DNA from: Aurelia coerulea
Taxonomy: Eukaryota; Cnidaria; Scyphozoa; Semaeostomeae; Ulmaridae
Assembly (NCBI GenBank): GCA_039566865.1
Contig: CM076952.1
Location: forward strand, 13,226,501-13,290,500
Direction: 5' to 3'
Length of the DNA stretch: 64,000 nt
Position 1 is the first letter of the stretch. Each line of letters starts with the position of its first letter. The notes below the pieces were generated by a model. That model searched no databases. It worked only from the letters and a program-made list of their open reading frames with translations, and was not told where the DNA came from. Position numbers and translations under genes: made by a program. Of this stretch, positions 24,124-36,309 are shown piece after piece.

Positions 24124-24126
24124 ATA
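22140..24126 (+). mobile_element. LINE family B non-LTR retrotransposon, 5'-truncated
   Basis: Plus-strand RT frame in three parts. The first (to 23171) starts in the pre-RT linker (RNIILVEDGEILSDD) and carries FRPISILS, GFREGYSTQHALL, VLTDLSKTYDCL, SGVPQGSVLGPLLFN and the catalytic FADDN. A stop at 23169-23171 and a frameshift near 23275-23283 interrupt it. The thumb then continues from LEINGEPI to the family ending GDKCQCKICR-stop at 23936. The 3' untranslated region ends in a long (TAAA)n tail. 'SKTYDC' where relatives have 'SKAFDC' is one of several substitutions. With one stop and one frameshift, it is recently inactivated. Confidence 0.9.
24069..24125. repeat. (TAAA)n microsatellite, LINE 3' tail
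   Basis: Thirteen to fourteen TAAA/AAAT units directly follow AATAAAATGA at the 3' end of the family-B LINE. This is consistent with a tail made during target-primed reverse transcription and later expanded. Confidence 0.9.
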
Positions 24127-24149
24127 TGTGGATGTTAGGATTGAAATCA

Positions 24150-24400
24150 GAAAAAGTTAGTTGATAGAACTATTCAGGACTGGTATCTGGTGGAAAAAAT
24201 ATGTTGTTTCAGTTCACGACAGAGAATCACTACTGCAAGAGACTGTTTGATATTGGACGGAGTTTCATTCCAGGATTTAGCGCCAGCATATCTAATAAAC
24301 CTTAAGCCATATTGCAAAGTATTTTCATGCGTCATAAAAATATCACGCTTGCAAGCCTGCCTCGTACCATACAGCTGAACAAATTAAAAGGTTTCAAAAA
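24150..24400 (-). mobile_element. LINE family D, C-terminal fragment
   Basis: The minus strand encodes about 65 residues (YGTRQACKRDIF..., YGLRFIRYAGAKSWN, a CRELKQHIFSTRY ending). These align with the end of the plus-strand LINE at 47130-48063 (IGTRQLTRGDLY..., YGLKSVQYFGSKLWN, KLKTHFLDSYI). It is truncated on both sides and too short to have been autonomous. Confidence 0.7.
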
Positions 24401-24548
24401 AATTGTGGAAGAAGGCAGGAGAAACAAAATCACCACATTCATACACAAAGGTAAGTAGCTTCACATGAAATAAATCATATAGTCTAAAATTTTTTAATTC
24501 AGAAAGAAAATTGGTGTAAATGGCGGAGTAAAATTATTGAAAGTAATA

Positions 24549-25547
24549 GACCATTTCACGGTCGATCGAACGGGGGATTCGAATGGAGTTTTCGAGACCA
24601 TGCCGCGTGAAATTTTTGATTTAAATATTTTTCGGTTACCGCTACATTTTGCAAGATTTTTCTTCTTAAACAAATTTGAACACGATGAAAACTTAACTGG
24701 ACCTACCTAGGCAGCCAGTCCAAAAGTTTCCAAAATACTATTATACTCTTTTGAAACAGCTTTCTGCAAGTCAACATATTGTTATGGTTTTTAATTTTTT
24801 CGTATGCCACAAAAAATTCAATTCTTCAACAGAAAACTCCAAGAAATCATCATAACTGGCATTCTCCAACTACTCCATTACTTAAACAACACTCTCAGCA
24901 AAAGTCAAAAGAATCATTTTCTTACAATTCGTTAAATCTAGATAAAATAAGATATAAACAATATAAACAGCTCATAGCTGGGAGAACGATCTTAAATTTG
25001 GAGGGAAATGTTCAGTAAATTCGTTGAGTGTCATAGTGACCCCCGTTTATTCATTCCGTCTTTGTTCCAAGGATTTTCCAAACACTTCCTCCAAGCCAAC
25101 TTCTCTGTGACCGGTTTCTGACCGCGAGCCTACTTGGAAAACACGGAGATTTAAGTGTGGACATTTCAGAGGATCATCATGGATATATAAACACTCTTCG
25201 TTTTGGAAATCGAGTGGGTGGCTACTTCTGGACAATATTTATGGTCGATAGGGTTTGTGGCGGTCGCTGAGCCTAGGCAGCGGTTTTGTGAAAGGAGCAA
25301 AGAGTCGTTGGAGTTTGCGAAGGTTCCTCGTCATTTCTGAGAATGTTTAGAAAGACTGGAAACAAAAGATACGTATCTTGGATGCTCAGGTAGGTCCAGT
25401 TAAGTTTTCATCGTGTTCCAATTTGTTTAAGAAGAAAAATCTTGCAAAATGTAGCGGTAACCAAAAAATATCGAAATCAAAAATTTCACGCGACATGGTC
25501 TCGAAAACTCCATTTGAATCCCCCGTTCGATCTACCGTGAAAGGGAC
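24549..25547. mobile_element. TA-flanked inverted-repeat element, 1.0 kb
   Basis: About 175 bp at 24549-24715 (GACC-TTTCACGGTCGATCG start) is matched in reverse at 25386-25547 with about 90% identity, down to the phrases GTTCAAATTTGTTTAAGAAG and CCAGTTAAGTTTTCATCG. TA borders both ends. The 0.65 kb between the arms has no recognisable gene. Confidence 0.7.
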
Positions 25548-25574
25548 TATAGCTCTAAGAACTTTGTTTTGTAT

Positions 25575-25830
25575 CGGGTGAGAGAAAATAAAGAATCCCC
25601 GTTTGAAAGGCCACTGCTCCCTGAATGTCAAAGCAATAATATTCATGACTGACTTGTTTTATTGCCAATATGTTCGATTAGGCTCAGTAATTTACCCGGG
25701 TTTAATCGGTCATTCCTTTCCGTGGATATGGCAGATTTTCTGAAGAAAGCCCCTTCCAAACCCTGCAAAAACGAGTGACAACGATGGGAGACTTTCTCCA
25801 TATGAATAGGCCCGTAGTACTCTAGTAAAT
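25575..25830. repeat. Dispersed repeat, copy 1 (copy 2 at 41205-41420)
   Basis: The phrases TCAAAGCAATAAT, TTGTTTTATTGCCAATATG, CGGTCATTCCTTTCCGTGG and AGCCCCTTC occur in the same order and spacing at 41205-41420, about 80% identical. Neither copy has a convincing reading frame; the family is unknown. Confidence 0.65.
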
Positions 25831-26390
25831 AAAGGAAAAGAGTTGCAAGAATAAAACTTAAGAAAGTTGGCACAAAAATATATTCATAACACTGGTGTCC
25901 AAGGAGCATTTCACTCCTTCAAAAAAGCGTTCGAGATTTTTCCCAGAGCAAAACGATTTTCAAGGATTTCTCAAGGATTTTTATTGAAAACAAAAAGACG
26001 TCACCAAAGCTGCATGAGATTTTTTGGGAATGCTCCTCTTCTCTCGCGCCTTTCTGATTGTAAGTTTGAAACAAACAAGTTTCTTTGAAAATCACACTGA
26101 CGAAAACGTAAGTGCGTCCTAATTTCAAATCTTCACTACAATGGTCTGCCTTGTATTACTCCGAAACCAATTAAAATTTGTTCTTTGACTAACAATTTTT
26201 ATATGTTGAGAAACGCATCTGTAGCAGAGAAACTACGTCCGAATCTATGCACTAAACAATAAAAAAGAAATATATAATAACTGAGTACCAAAAAAGCAGC
26301 GTTTTGCACTTTTTAGAGACTTCTGCACTGTGGGCTGATCCCAAGTTTCTTCTAAAAAAACTTAAAACCTAAACAAATGCGCCCCTGCAA

Positions 26391-26635
26391 GCTGTATCCA
26401 CCAAATCGAGCATAATACCCAACCACGTAAGCGTAATACCCCGCCACTGTATAGCGTATCCACCACATCAAGCATAATACCCCACTACGTCAAGCATAAT
26501 ACCCCGCCCCAGTATGGCATATCCACCACATCCAGCATAATACCCCACTATATCAAGCATAATACCCCGCCACTGCATGGCGTATCCACCACATCCAGCA
26601 TAATACCCAACCACGTAAGCATAATACCCCGCCAC
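26391..26635. repeat. 63-bp minisatellite array, left part
   Basis: About four monomers of 62-63 bp follow the pattern GTATCCACCACATC-AGCATAATACCCC-ACTAC-TCAAGCATAATACCCCGCC-TATG. They are the same repeat as 30309-30802, separated only by the transposon at 26636-30308. Each monomer contains two CATAATACCC half-blocks. Confidence 0.9.
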
Positions 26636-29600
26636 AGTATAGGAATCACTAGGCTTGCCGCTCGTCGCCTGCGGCGCCGAGCTGGCCCGCCGTGGTACCA
26701 AGTGATTGCTTGGGAAAGAATGTGTTGCCTATTGGCGTTATTTTCTCTTTATCACTTTCTGTGACCAAAGTATTGATGTTACTTGACTTAATGTAGTTTG
26801 TAAATTATATTTTCCTCAATGTTTTAACTTTCCGCATATTGGATACCCAAAAGAGTAAGCCAGAATTTCAGGAACCCAAAAAACTAATTGTACAAATCAT
26901 AGAAACAAAAAATAGATATTGCCTAAATTTTTGACCCAAAAAAATAACTTGAGAATCCCTATCCTAAATATACCAGAGTACCCCACCCCCCACCCGGACA
27001 TTGGAGCCAAGCTGGAGTTAATACACGAGTCCTTGTCTTCTCTCAATTCCCCAACGATACCCCCCCCCCTGCAATACTCATTCAGGAATGGCTATAGCCT
27101 CAAATGACAATTCAATTCAAAGGAGTAAAACTTAGACGAATGTAATCAGTCTAGGCAAATGTAGCCCTCATAATAGAATGACGTTGTTACTTTAATGTTA
27201 TAATTACCAAGGTAATAGCCGATAGAAATGTAATAACAGGTGTTAGTAAAGGCAGTTTGAGCTGGCATACTGGAAAAACTGGACCCTATGATCCGGGGAC
27301 CCCTAGGACCTTCAAGTACTGAATTTTGAAAGGACCCTGAACATGGAAGCGTTATCCCCTCTGCATAAAGGCTATATGCTAATCAGGATGCTGTATGCTA
27401 ATCAGGTTACTTCTACCATAACTTTCAATGAACGTTATACCCTCAACTGAAGCGATATCAACAACAACAACAACAATGAAAGTTAGAGGGACTTACGTCA
27501 TGAGTCTAATCATCGAACAGTGTTTGCGAGAAAATCACTGGTATGGACACTCAGCTGACGTTTATCGTGGTATTTGCTGCCTTTTTTGTGCAAGAAAATC
27601 GTTAAATGGAGACCAACCACACTCTGGTAGATGCACAGAACTAAAGGATACCTTAACCAAACGGAAAAAGGTAGGTAACATTGGAATTTCTACGGCTAAA
27701 AGCATGATTTAGCTCATTTTGGAAGTAGGCCAACTTCCGGACATCGAAGGAAGTACGTCTAATTTCCTCTTCTGCGAAGCAAGAACAGGTTCCCAAGCCA
27801 ACGGTATGGCATTGATAGGTAGTGATGTTTGAGAAGTGTTTTAGAAGAATCTATATATATAAGGCACGAAGCCGTTTATCCAATTAGCTTTCTTCTTTTG
27901 TCAACCATTGTCAATTTAACACTGCTCCATTGTAAGATAACAATAAATCATTGAATTTGAACAATCAATCTTTTCGATGTATGACCGGGAAATCAATCCT
28001 TTCATGTCCCAGGGGGGTACTCTGGGATAGGGGTGCTTGATGCAAAAATTAAAATCCTGCCCATTTTGAAGTCTTCTTCCGCCCATACAATTACGAATGC
28101 AGTTGACAATCTTTCATACTACAAAATATACAGCAACCCCCCCCCCCCTTCTAAACATTCAGATTCTAGCAACAATATTTGCGGGCCTATGGAAACTCGG
28201 CAACCTTCACCAGAGGCAAAAAAGTTTAGCAGGAATGGGAGGCAGATCTTAACGGGGACGACAAGTCTTTAGTAGATGACCCCAAATAAACATTATCCCA
28301 TTGGATGTATGACAGGGTTAGCGAAGCAAAGAGATGTCAAATAGAACTGTAAGAAACTTGCCTTTGCGTCGATATTTCATCAACACCTCCATAAACTGAA
28401 CTCTGATATTCAACTTTCTTCTCTCTCTCTTAAAGTCAACTTTCCTTTTCGAAATTTGGCTTGGTATCCTCGAAGGTTCTTCAGCTTGGTACTCCATGCA
28501 AAATTCCGCATGTAATGGGATTCATTCTCCCTAACCATTAATTGATATGGTCACGTGACAGGAAGATCTCAATCGCAAATGAAAACATTCAATAAATTTT
28601 CCGCCACGTGACCAGATATAGACAGTAATTTTTCCTACCTGACCAAGGCTACAAATATTTTTTTTAAATTGGCATCTCAATGGTAAATGAAAAATGCAAT
28701 AATTTTTCCGTCATGTGACATAATGAAGACAAAACTTCTTCCTACGCGCCCAATCTTATCATGTGAAATGCTCCAGGAATTGCCAGTAAGAGATTGTATC
28801 GACGGCTTTCAAACAGCGATTCTCTGCAGCTAATTCCATTCATAATCCCAGCGTGGGAAAATTCCAATAATTAATTACCCATCAGTAGCGTCTTATGTTT
28901 GTTTGAATTAGTTTCATTCGCGGTTTGATTCCTGGCCTCCCGATAAAGATCTCCTTTAGAAAATTGCACTTATAGCTATATTCCTTTTTATGAAGGTTTT
29001 TTGTAGAATCTTAGGAAAAACGGGGTATTTTTCTTCAGAAAATATTCCAACCCAAAAACAGTGAAATGCTGGCTGGTGGACTCGGGGCCCTAAAATAAAA
29101 GTCAAAATTCACCTGGCCCAAGTTTCATATCTCAAGTTTCGTGGAATTCTACTGTTTTCCAACAAAGAGAAGAGATATCAGTATAAGTGAATCGTAATAA
29201 AGTGCCAAAATCCCAAACCTTTCTCTTAGAAACAGTGTTTGTACAGTACAGATTTCTTTAGGGCTCAGTGATACTCCTTTAAAGGGGGGCTAGCTTCAAA
29301 ATTTTCCTTGATAAAGGGTTTTTTCATCAACTAGAATGTCAGAGAAAAGGGTATCCTATGGAATGGTATGGACGAGCGTGATGTACCTTTTACTGTTGAA
29401 TTGCACCCACCGGGAGTGTGCAGTACAGTTGGGGATGTTCAGTACAGTGGGGAGGTATGTTTGAGTACAGTTGGGCAATTCAGTATAGTTGGGAGGCATC
29501 CGGAGCTCAGTGGGGGATACCATGATGTGTGTGGTGAGGCAACATCAGTATAGTAGGGGGATATTCAAAACAGAGAGGGGGGTAGCCAGGGTAGTTACCA

Positions 29601-30308
29601 GGGGGCCCGGGGGGCCTCTGTAGGCCAGCAAGAAATAAGGTGTGTATTTTTCTTTGTTGTAGTTTTCTTTCAGGAACGTTTTCAGGCCGGCGGGCCCACT
29701 GAGATTCAAAAAAATCTAAAAGCAGTGTCTTACCAGTGCATAGGAGGACGTGGCCCAAGGATAAAAGGGCGTGGTGCCCGGCCTCTCTCTTGGCGGCCCT
29801 GGGGGTAAACACTCATGTTGTTAAATGCTCCCTTGCGCAAATGTGAACAGCAGCTTTGTAGAATATAGAATGAACCTATGACGAAACTTTGGTCACATAA
29901 AGTGATAACAGAAAACAACGTCAAGAAGCAACAAATTCTTTCCCAACCAATCACTCGGTACGACGACCGGCAAGCCTAGTTTTTAAGAATGAATGATGTA
30001 CTAAGAATGCTGGATGCCCAGAAATGCAGATAACTCCGCGAAAACTGGAGATATCTTCACCGGCATCCAAACATTTGTGCGCAAACATATGGAGAGTAGA
30101 TTTCTTTAAAAAAAAAATCGGGAAATTTTGAGCAGTTTTTTGTCCTGGTTGCGATTTACGAAGGTAGGTATAATCTAGAAAAATCTTCACAGGTTTCTTT
30201 TGAATTCTTCGCATATTTGTCGTCTGATTGGTACGTGAAAACGAGACTTGGCGGTCTTGTCCATGGGCCACGAGCATGCGGCTTTGTACGACGAATGATT
30301 CCTATGCT
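26636..30308. mobile_element. Mutator-like TIR element, 3.7 kb, inserted in a minisatellite
   Basis: The left end AGTATAGGAATCA and the right end, reversed, AGCATAGGAATCATTCGTCG share termini with 32334-33308. The 9-bp duplication CCCCGCCAC is perfect (26627-26635, 30309-30317). Removing the element and one copy rebuilds a normal satellite monomer. Inner arms also pair: CTAGGCTTGCCG...GGGAAAGAATGTGTTGC at 26650-26730 against 29920-29980. The left arm has lost about 300 bp that the right keeps. A 9-bp duplication with long TIRs suits Mutator-like elements. No transposase is recognised. Confidence 0.78.
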
Positions 30309-30802
30309 CCCCGCCACTGCATGGCGTATCAACCACATCAAGCATAATACCCCACTACATCAAGCATAATACCCCGCCCCGGTATGGTGTATCCACCACA
30401 TCAAGCATAATACCGAACCACGTAAGCATAATACCCCGCCACTGTATGGCGTTTCCACCATATCAAGCATTATACCCCACTACATCAAGCATAATACCCC
30501 GCCCCGGTATGGTGTATCCACCACATCAAGCATAATACCGAACCACGTAAGCATAATACCCCGCCACTGTATGGCGTTTCCACCATATCAAGCATTATAC
30601 CCCACTACATCAAGCATAATAACCCGCCCCGGTATGGCGTATTCACCACATCAAGCATAATACCCAACCACGTAAGAATAATACCCCGCCACTGTATGGC
30701 GTATCCACCACATCAAGCATAATACCCCACTATATCAAGCATAATACACCACCACCCACCACGTTAGCATAATACCTCGCCTTTATATGGCGTATCCACA
30801 AC
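30309..30802. repeat. 63-bp minisatellite array, right part, with dimeric higher order
   Basis: About eight monomers. Alternating subtypes (CCCCACTACATC versus CCGAACCACG) form 125-bp dimers; the dimers at about 30438-30562 and 30563-30687 are almost identical. The last units degrade (ACACCACCACCCACC insertion). Confidence 0.9.
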
Positions 30803-30918
30803 AGGCAGAAAATTCAAATAAGTTGCTCAGGAGTGTTTAGGGGTCTTCTCAGCAAGACTCTAACAACTTTTATAGGCGTGATTGTAACTGGAGAAGTCCC
30901 GCACAATTCTCTTTCCTC

Positions 30919-31095
30919 CATTGGCGTAGGGGGAGATAAAATCTGGGGGGGGGGCTGCCCGATAAAAAATCAATTGTTTAAGAAAATTTTTCGCGACTTA
31001 ACGCGGATTTCTGGCCGATTATGGCTGATTTTTGCAAAATTTTTCGACGTTGAGGGGGGCTGCAGCCCCCCAGCCCCCTGTCTCCTACGCCTATG
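30919..31095. mobile_element. hAT-type MITE, 177 bp
   Basis: The termini are CATTGGCGTAGGGGGAGA and CATAGGCGTAGGAGACAG (right end reversed), with the perfect 8-bp duplication CTTTCCTC at 30911-30918 and 31096-31103. The interior GGGGGGCTGCAGCCCCCC and the overall length match the MITE at 40304-40483. Confidence 0.88.
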
Positions 31096-31445
31096 CTTTC
31101 CTCAAACCACAATGTGCAGCTTCTTATCGACGTCAAACCGGCACCTTCCAACGAAAGACAAGGCGAGAGACGAGGTTTTATATGGACATTTTTTTGAGTG
31201 CCAGAAAACTGCCATTTGTGACTAAACTAAATTTGATATGTGAAATCGCAGGTCTTTTTTCAAGTGTCAGCGAGTTAGCGTTCAAACGAGAAAACATTTA
31301 ATTTGTAGGTCCTATTTTCTCCATGATTCTATGACGCGTTTTTCTTGAGCTACCAACGGTCAAATTTAGAAGTAGTTGTTGAACCATTGAATCTTTGGAT
31401 CGAATGAGCTATATAAGGTCTTTAATGGATAAATGAATCTTAACT

Positions 31446-33672
31446 TTTTTTTCCTTCAATTTCTTTATTGTTGGATTACAAATGACAAAAAGAAAGCTAA
31501 AAGTAATTAGCAAATTTATTCCAACTTTAAAACATTTAAATACAAATATTACAATATTACATAAGGAAAATAGTGGATAAAATATTTACAAGTCATCAAA
31601 AGTATACAGTGTAAAAGTAAAAGTAGATATCTAATAAGATTCATCATAAAAAGCCCAAATTCGGAATAAAAACGCGGCATAATTTACATGGACAATTTTC
31701 TCCGTTCCAACTTTTTATTTTTGTTTTAAACTGACAAAGGGATTCTGAATTACGTATCGTTGGTGGTAACATTTGCCACAGCTGCGGACCTTTGAAACGG
31801 ATGCTTTCTGTCCCGTTGTTGACAGATCTCACCCTAGGTTGAAAGAATTCTTTATTGTTGCGCAGATTGTAATGACTTTCATTTTCACAGAAAATTTCCT
31901 GCATGAATGAAGGGTTCAGGTCATTTCTAGTTTTGTACATTTCAGTCATAAGTAGCTGCAAGTTCTTTGTATGAATAGTAACGGCACAGTCCTTCTCTAA
32001 TAGCTCACTATAAGTAGATTCGGCATCCTTATAAGTAATTCTCAAAGCCCTTTCCTGTATTTTGTTAATTTTTTTGTTAAGCTGCCTGCTGTGAAACATC
32101 CAGATTAAAGGACAGTATTGAAATTGACTGGTAATAAATGCCCTCATGAGTGTTCTTAGTTTGCTCTGATCCATGTATGGGGATATGCGAGCAAGTGCAT
32201 AAAGTTTATTGCTAGCCTTTTGGCACAATTTGGAAACATGGTTATCGAAGGAAAGTTTGCTGTCAATTTGAACTCCGAGTAGCTTCTCTTCGGAGCTATT
32301 TACAACATCAGCATTTCCAATCCTAACAGTAACAGCATAGGAATCATTCGTCGTACATAGCCGATGGCTCCTGGCCTGTGGTCGAAACCGCCAAAGCCTC
32401 ATTTTCACAGACCAATCAGACGGCTAAAAAGCGAGGGAGACAAAAGAAACTCGTGAAGATTTTCCTAAATTTTACCTACCTTCATAAAACGCAACCAGGA
32501 CAAAAAACTGCCTGAGATTTCCCGAAGTTTTTTAAAGCAATCTACTCTCCAGATGTTTGGGAGTACAAGTTTGGATGCCGGATAAAATATCTTCAGGATT
32601 GGCGGAGTTATTGCCTCTCCAATAAACAAAATCGGCAAAGGCTTGTCGAGACCTGTTTACGCCACTTCAAGTCAGGTGATAAAGCCTCTTGATAAAACCT
32701 CTTTTGAATTTTATAAATTATTTCGCAACGAGCAAACTTTTGCCATGAATGTAAAAAGTAGTACAATACAGAAACTTCCCTAGAGTATTGCCACATGACT
32801 TGAAATGCGCGAACAAGCCTTTGTAGACTTTTTTAATTAACATAGAAACTGAGGGGCATTGAATCTTTAATAAAAGAAAATTTAGCGAAAGACAATAGCA
32901 AGAACAATTGAAAACGCAGATTGTGGCGTTTTCGGGTCGTTCTTACAACAATCACTATTGTTATTACTGTTGTCTCCCGGCCAAAATTTCTATTGTTCAA
33001 GGTTCAGTGCCTTATCGGTTTGTTTGTGGCCATAACTCCACCAATCCTGGAGATATTATAACCGGCATCCAAACTTTTACTCCCAAACATCTGGAGAGTA
33101 GATTGCTTCAAAAAATTCGAGAAATATCAAGCAGTTTTTTGTCCTGGTTACGTTTTATGAAGGTAGGTAAAATTTAGAAAAATCTTCACGGGTTTCTTTT
33201 GTCTCCCTCGCTTATTAGCCGTCTGATTGGTCCGTGAAAATGAGGCTTTGGCGGTTTCGACCATGGGCCACGAGCAATCGGCTATGTACGACGAATGATT
33301 CCTATGCTAACAGTAACAGGATCATCACATCTCTGCCCAAGAACCAGAAGATGGCATTTATCTGCATTTAATTTCATAAAGTTGTCGGCAAACCATTCCA
33401 AAGCTAAACTACAGTCATTTTCAAGCCTAAGAGTTATATTGTCCAGGTTCTTATCGCAGGCATAGATTGTAGTATCATCTGCATAATTACATATATCCGA
33501 GTTTTGAATGAAGAGTAGAAGATCATTAATGTATATGTTGAATAACAGAGGCCCTAAGACTGACCCCTGAGGAACACCTCGTGTGACGCTTTTCCACGAA
33601 CTTGGTGTGTTGTATGTGAGACATTGCAGGTTGACTGAAGACTGTATTGTTGGTGTTATATTGTTGGTGTTA
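31446..33672 (-). mobile_element. LINE family B, interrupted by a foldback at 32334-33308
   Basis: Minus-strand RT in two parts. The upstream part (33672-33318) has TRGVPQGSVLGPLLFNIYINDLL and the catalytic YADDTTIY. The downstream part (32324-31644) has LLGVQIDSKLSF, QYCPLIWMFHSRQ, NLQLLMTEMYK, LNPSFMQEIF and the family ending CPCKLCRVFIPNLGFL-stop. Deleting the foldback with one 9-bp duplication rejoins the frame across DDPVTVRIGNA. The 3' end is a poly(A) tail, seen as T-rich at about 31446. The 5' part is lost where the 33675-35338 element begins. Confidence 0.88.
32334..33308. mobile_element. Mutator-like foldback element, 975 bp
   Basis: AGCATAGGAATCATTCGTCG at 32334 has its reverse complement ending at 33308. 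Pairing continues imperfectly for about 250 bp per arm (through CCAATCAGACGGCTAA, TTACCTACCTTCATAAAACG and GGATGCCGG). The 9-bp duplication AACAGTAAC is perfect (32325-32333, 33309-33317). The right arm is closely related to 30060-30308. No coding capacity is evident; it inserted into a LINE reading frame. Confidence 0.88.
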
Positions 33673-33674
33673 TA

Positions 33675-35338
33675 CACTCATTTTTTAATAAGAAACCGCT
33701 TATAAGAAACGGTAGGCTCGATTTTTCGAAAGTTAAGAAACAACCCTACCCAACCTCGTTCCCAGGCCCACCATTGTCTTCCTAAGGTCATCGATGTTGG
33801 CCTTGGTACCGGTTGCCGCAAAAAAAGGCCATTTGGGCGCCATTTTGTTTTGCATAAATTATCAGGTACAGTTTATTACAAACACTCTCTTGTCTCCATA
33901 TGGAAACTGAGTCTGACAAATATGACTGCATGTCAGCTGATTTTGATCCATAACATACAATGCAATAAGTCGGAAACATCGAAGAAAAAGTATGAAATTG
34001 TGACGAAAAATGGCCGTTGCTCTAACGCTAATAATGCAGTAGATAATTCGAAAAACTAAAAACAAACACTTTGAGGACCTCTTCTCGACCTTTTTAAAGG
34101 TATCTGAACATTGATCCGGGGTTAGCAAGTGCTTTTAATAGGAGAATAGGCACGATTTGTTTTGGCGGAAAATGGGCCTAAGTCGAAATTTTTTGAAAAT
34201 TTTACCGCAGCTTCGAAAATGAAATGGCTCGTTTTTCTTCCAATTTCAGAGATAACGAGCATAATAAAGTTGAAATAGGTAAAGAATGTGGTTTCCCGTC
34301 GAATTTTGACCTTCCGAGGCCCTTTTCCCGGCGGCGCACATCGGAGTTACCGCGCAAAATGGGGAAGGCCAAAATTGACCCCCATTTTCAAGGCGCCCGC
34401 ATGGAGCCCCTGGGGGCGGTATCTAATCCCAAATTTCGTTATAAGATTTGCAGATGAGTTGGCTCTTGTAAACTTTTTTCCGTTTTGAAATTGGTCAAGT
34501 AACAATGAAGCATCGACTTCAAACGTAGCCTCGGGTAAAAAAATCGGAACATTTTTTTTCAACCCCCTTTTATGACGTCATAACGACCCCCAAATTTCTT
34601 GAAACCTCAAAATTCAGATGCGCCGTTGTCGTTTACCCCTCGTAAGCCTCTTCTTTGCCCCATGATTGCTACTAATTTTTTTAAAATAGCGATCAAATGA
34701 AGGCCATTTTTGAATGGGAATCAATACGAATGGTCCCAAAATGACCAAATATGGCTAATTTCTCCGACAGGCGCAGACGGATAGGGTTCAAACCCCCATC
34801 AACTGGGGCAAAGTTTGATTTTTAAGGTATGCCAACAATCCGTTTTTCAATTCTTTGTCCCGTTTTCCCGTGACAGCGACCCAAAGTTGACCGATTTTCC
34901 GCGAAGCAAGTCTTTCCAATAATTAATGAGCCTTTTGTTACCGAATACCCAATCAGATTGCGAATTTGACCTGCCCGGTACCAGGGTCAGTACTGACGTA
35001 GGGAGCTGGCCCTAGGAACCAGGTTGAACCCTACCTGAATTGAAAAAGCCAAGAAACTTTTGTAATTTACAGTTTTAATTTTCCTATCGCACTCAAAATG
35101 TTTTGACACTGTGCAGTTATAGCAACTGTTTTGACATTATTTTGAGTGCGAATTATGTTATTTATTTTTTTTGAGAACTAAGTAATTTGGGAGCCCTTTA
35201 GACAGAACAAAATTAACTCTACACATCCGGCATTAAAAATGTAAGAAACAGGTAAGAAACTTTTGGTAGCAAAATGGCCCAAACATTTAAGAAACTGCCT
35301 ACCAACCCCGGACCTAGTTTCCTATAAAAAAATGAGTG
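33675..35338. mobile_element. AAGAAAC-family TA-target element, 1.66 kb
   Basis: CACTCATTTTTTAATAAGAAAC at the left pairs with inverted CACTCATTTTTTTATAGGAAAC at the right, with TA on each side (33673-33674, 35339-35340). Subterminal repeats of TAAGAAAC/GTAAGAAAC occur inside both ends. The family has further copies at 12258-12776, 44227-44589 and 61758-62179. No transposase is recognised; the longest frames are short and without motifs. Confidence 0.75.
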
Positions 35339-35340
35339 TA

Positions 35341-36305
35341 TTGCTTTGTGAGATGTTAAAAAAGAGCACTAAGTGCACAAAATAGTCATTGGAATGTAAA
35401 ATCAGGAGCCCTCTTCCAGGTGAGATCTTAACCTACTCATTAATATTATCAACAGTAAATTAGTGCTTGGACTATCATCGAACTTCTAGGAATTTTAGGA
35501 TTACAATAATAATAAGAGAAATATTTAGACAGGATAAACCTTGTCAATACTACAAGTACTGTTATCAATAAGGGCCCTGTTTCTTTAGAATAAATACTTT
35601 AGTGACAGAATTAATAAACATTTCCATGAAAAAGGTATCTTACTAAGCTAGTTACGGTGGGGAAAGATCTAAAGAATGGATTTTGAGTGTAGATTTAAGC
35701 AATGAGCAGTTCTAGAACAAAGGATCCCCATAACCAAAGGGATATTCCAACTTGGCTCAAAACACAGGGAGTGCACGATAACTGCTCTCTCAATTTCTAA
35801 TCTAATTGATTTTAAAGTTTCATTTTTCCTGACGGTTTAATTTCTATTTGTAACTGTTAGAAACCTTTCAAGAACACCTTCGTAGGACACCTTTGAAGCT
35901 TTCTAAAAATGTTGAGTTACGAGCTACTCCAAATAATTGAAGACTTTTAAGCTCTTTAGCCACTCTTAACTTAGTCTGTAGGAGGGTTTCCTAATTTCTA
36001 AAAGGAGCAGAAACATTTTTGTAACAAATCTAAATGGCCTTGAAGATTGTTGAGGACTTTAGTAGGTTTTTTGTGTTTTAGAGACTATTTGCTCTTGAGC
36101 AACTCCCCTTTTGTTACTTGGCTAACTGAGAAACTATTGACAAAACTGTTTTGGGTAAAGGAAAGCTGTAAACGTGTTGTCAATTTGCGTGGACTTCAAA
36201 AATTATCCTAGTATTTTCTTGTCTAGTCTTGGCAACTAAAATGCTCACAGACTGCTCATTTCTAGCCAAAAAAACTACTTTTCGGGGCCTTCAGAGTTAA
36301 CAAAG
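35341..36305. other. No feature recognised
   Basis: AT-rich sequence without a convincing exon, RNA gene or repeat boundary. It is presumably intron of the host gene that spans the window on the minus strand. Confidence 0.3.
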
Positions 36306-36309
36306 GTAT

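Noticed and set aside
26468..26701. Tyr/Gly-rich repetitive reading frame (VGYYAGCGGYA)
   Set aside because: Direct translation of the 63-bp minisatellite; units of 62 and 63 bp break the frame elsewhere.
26636..33317. A new superfamily with 13-bp target duplications
   Set aside because: The first reading of the flanks gave 13 matching bases. Including the shared AG...CT in the terminal repeat leaves a perfect 9-bp duplication in both copies, which fits Mutator-like elements.
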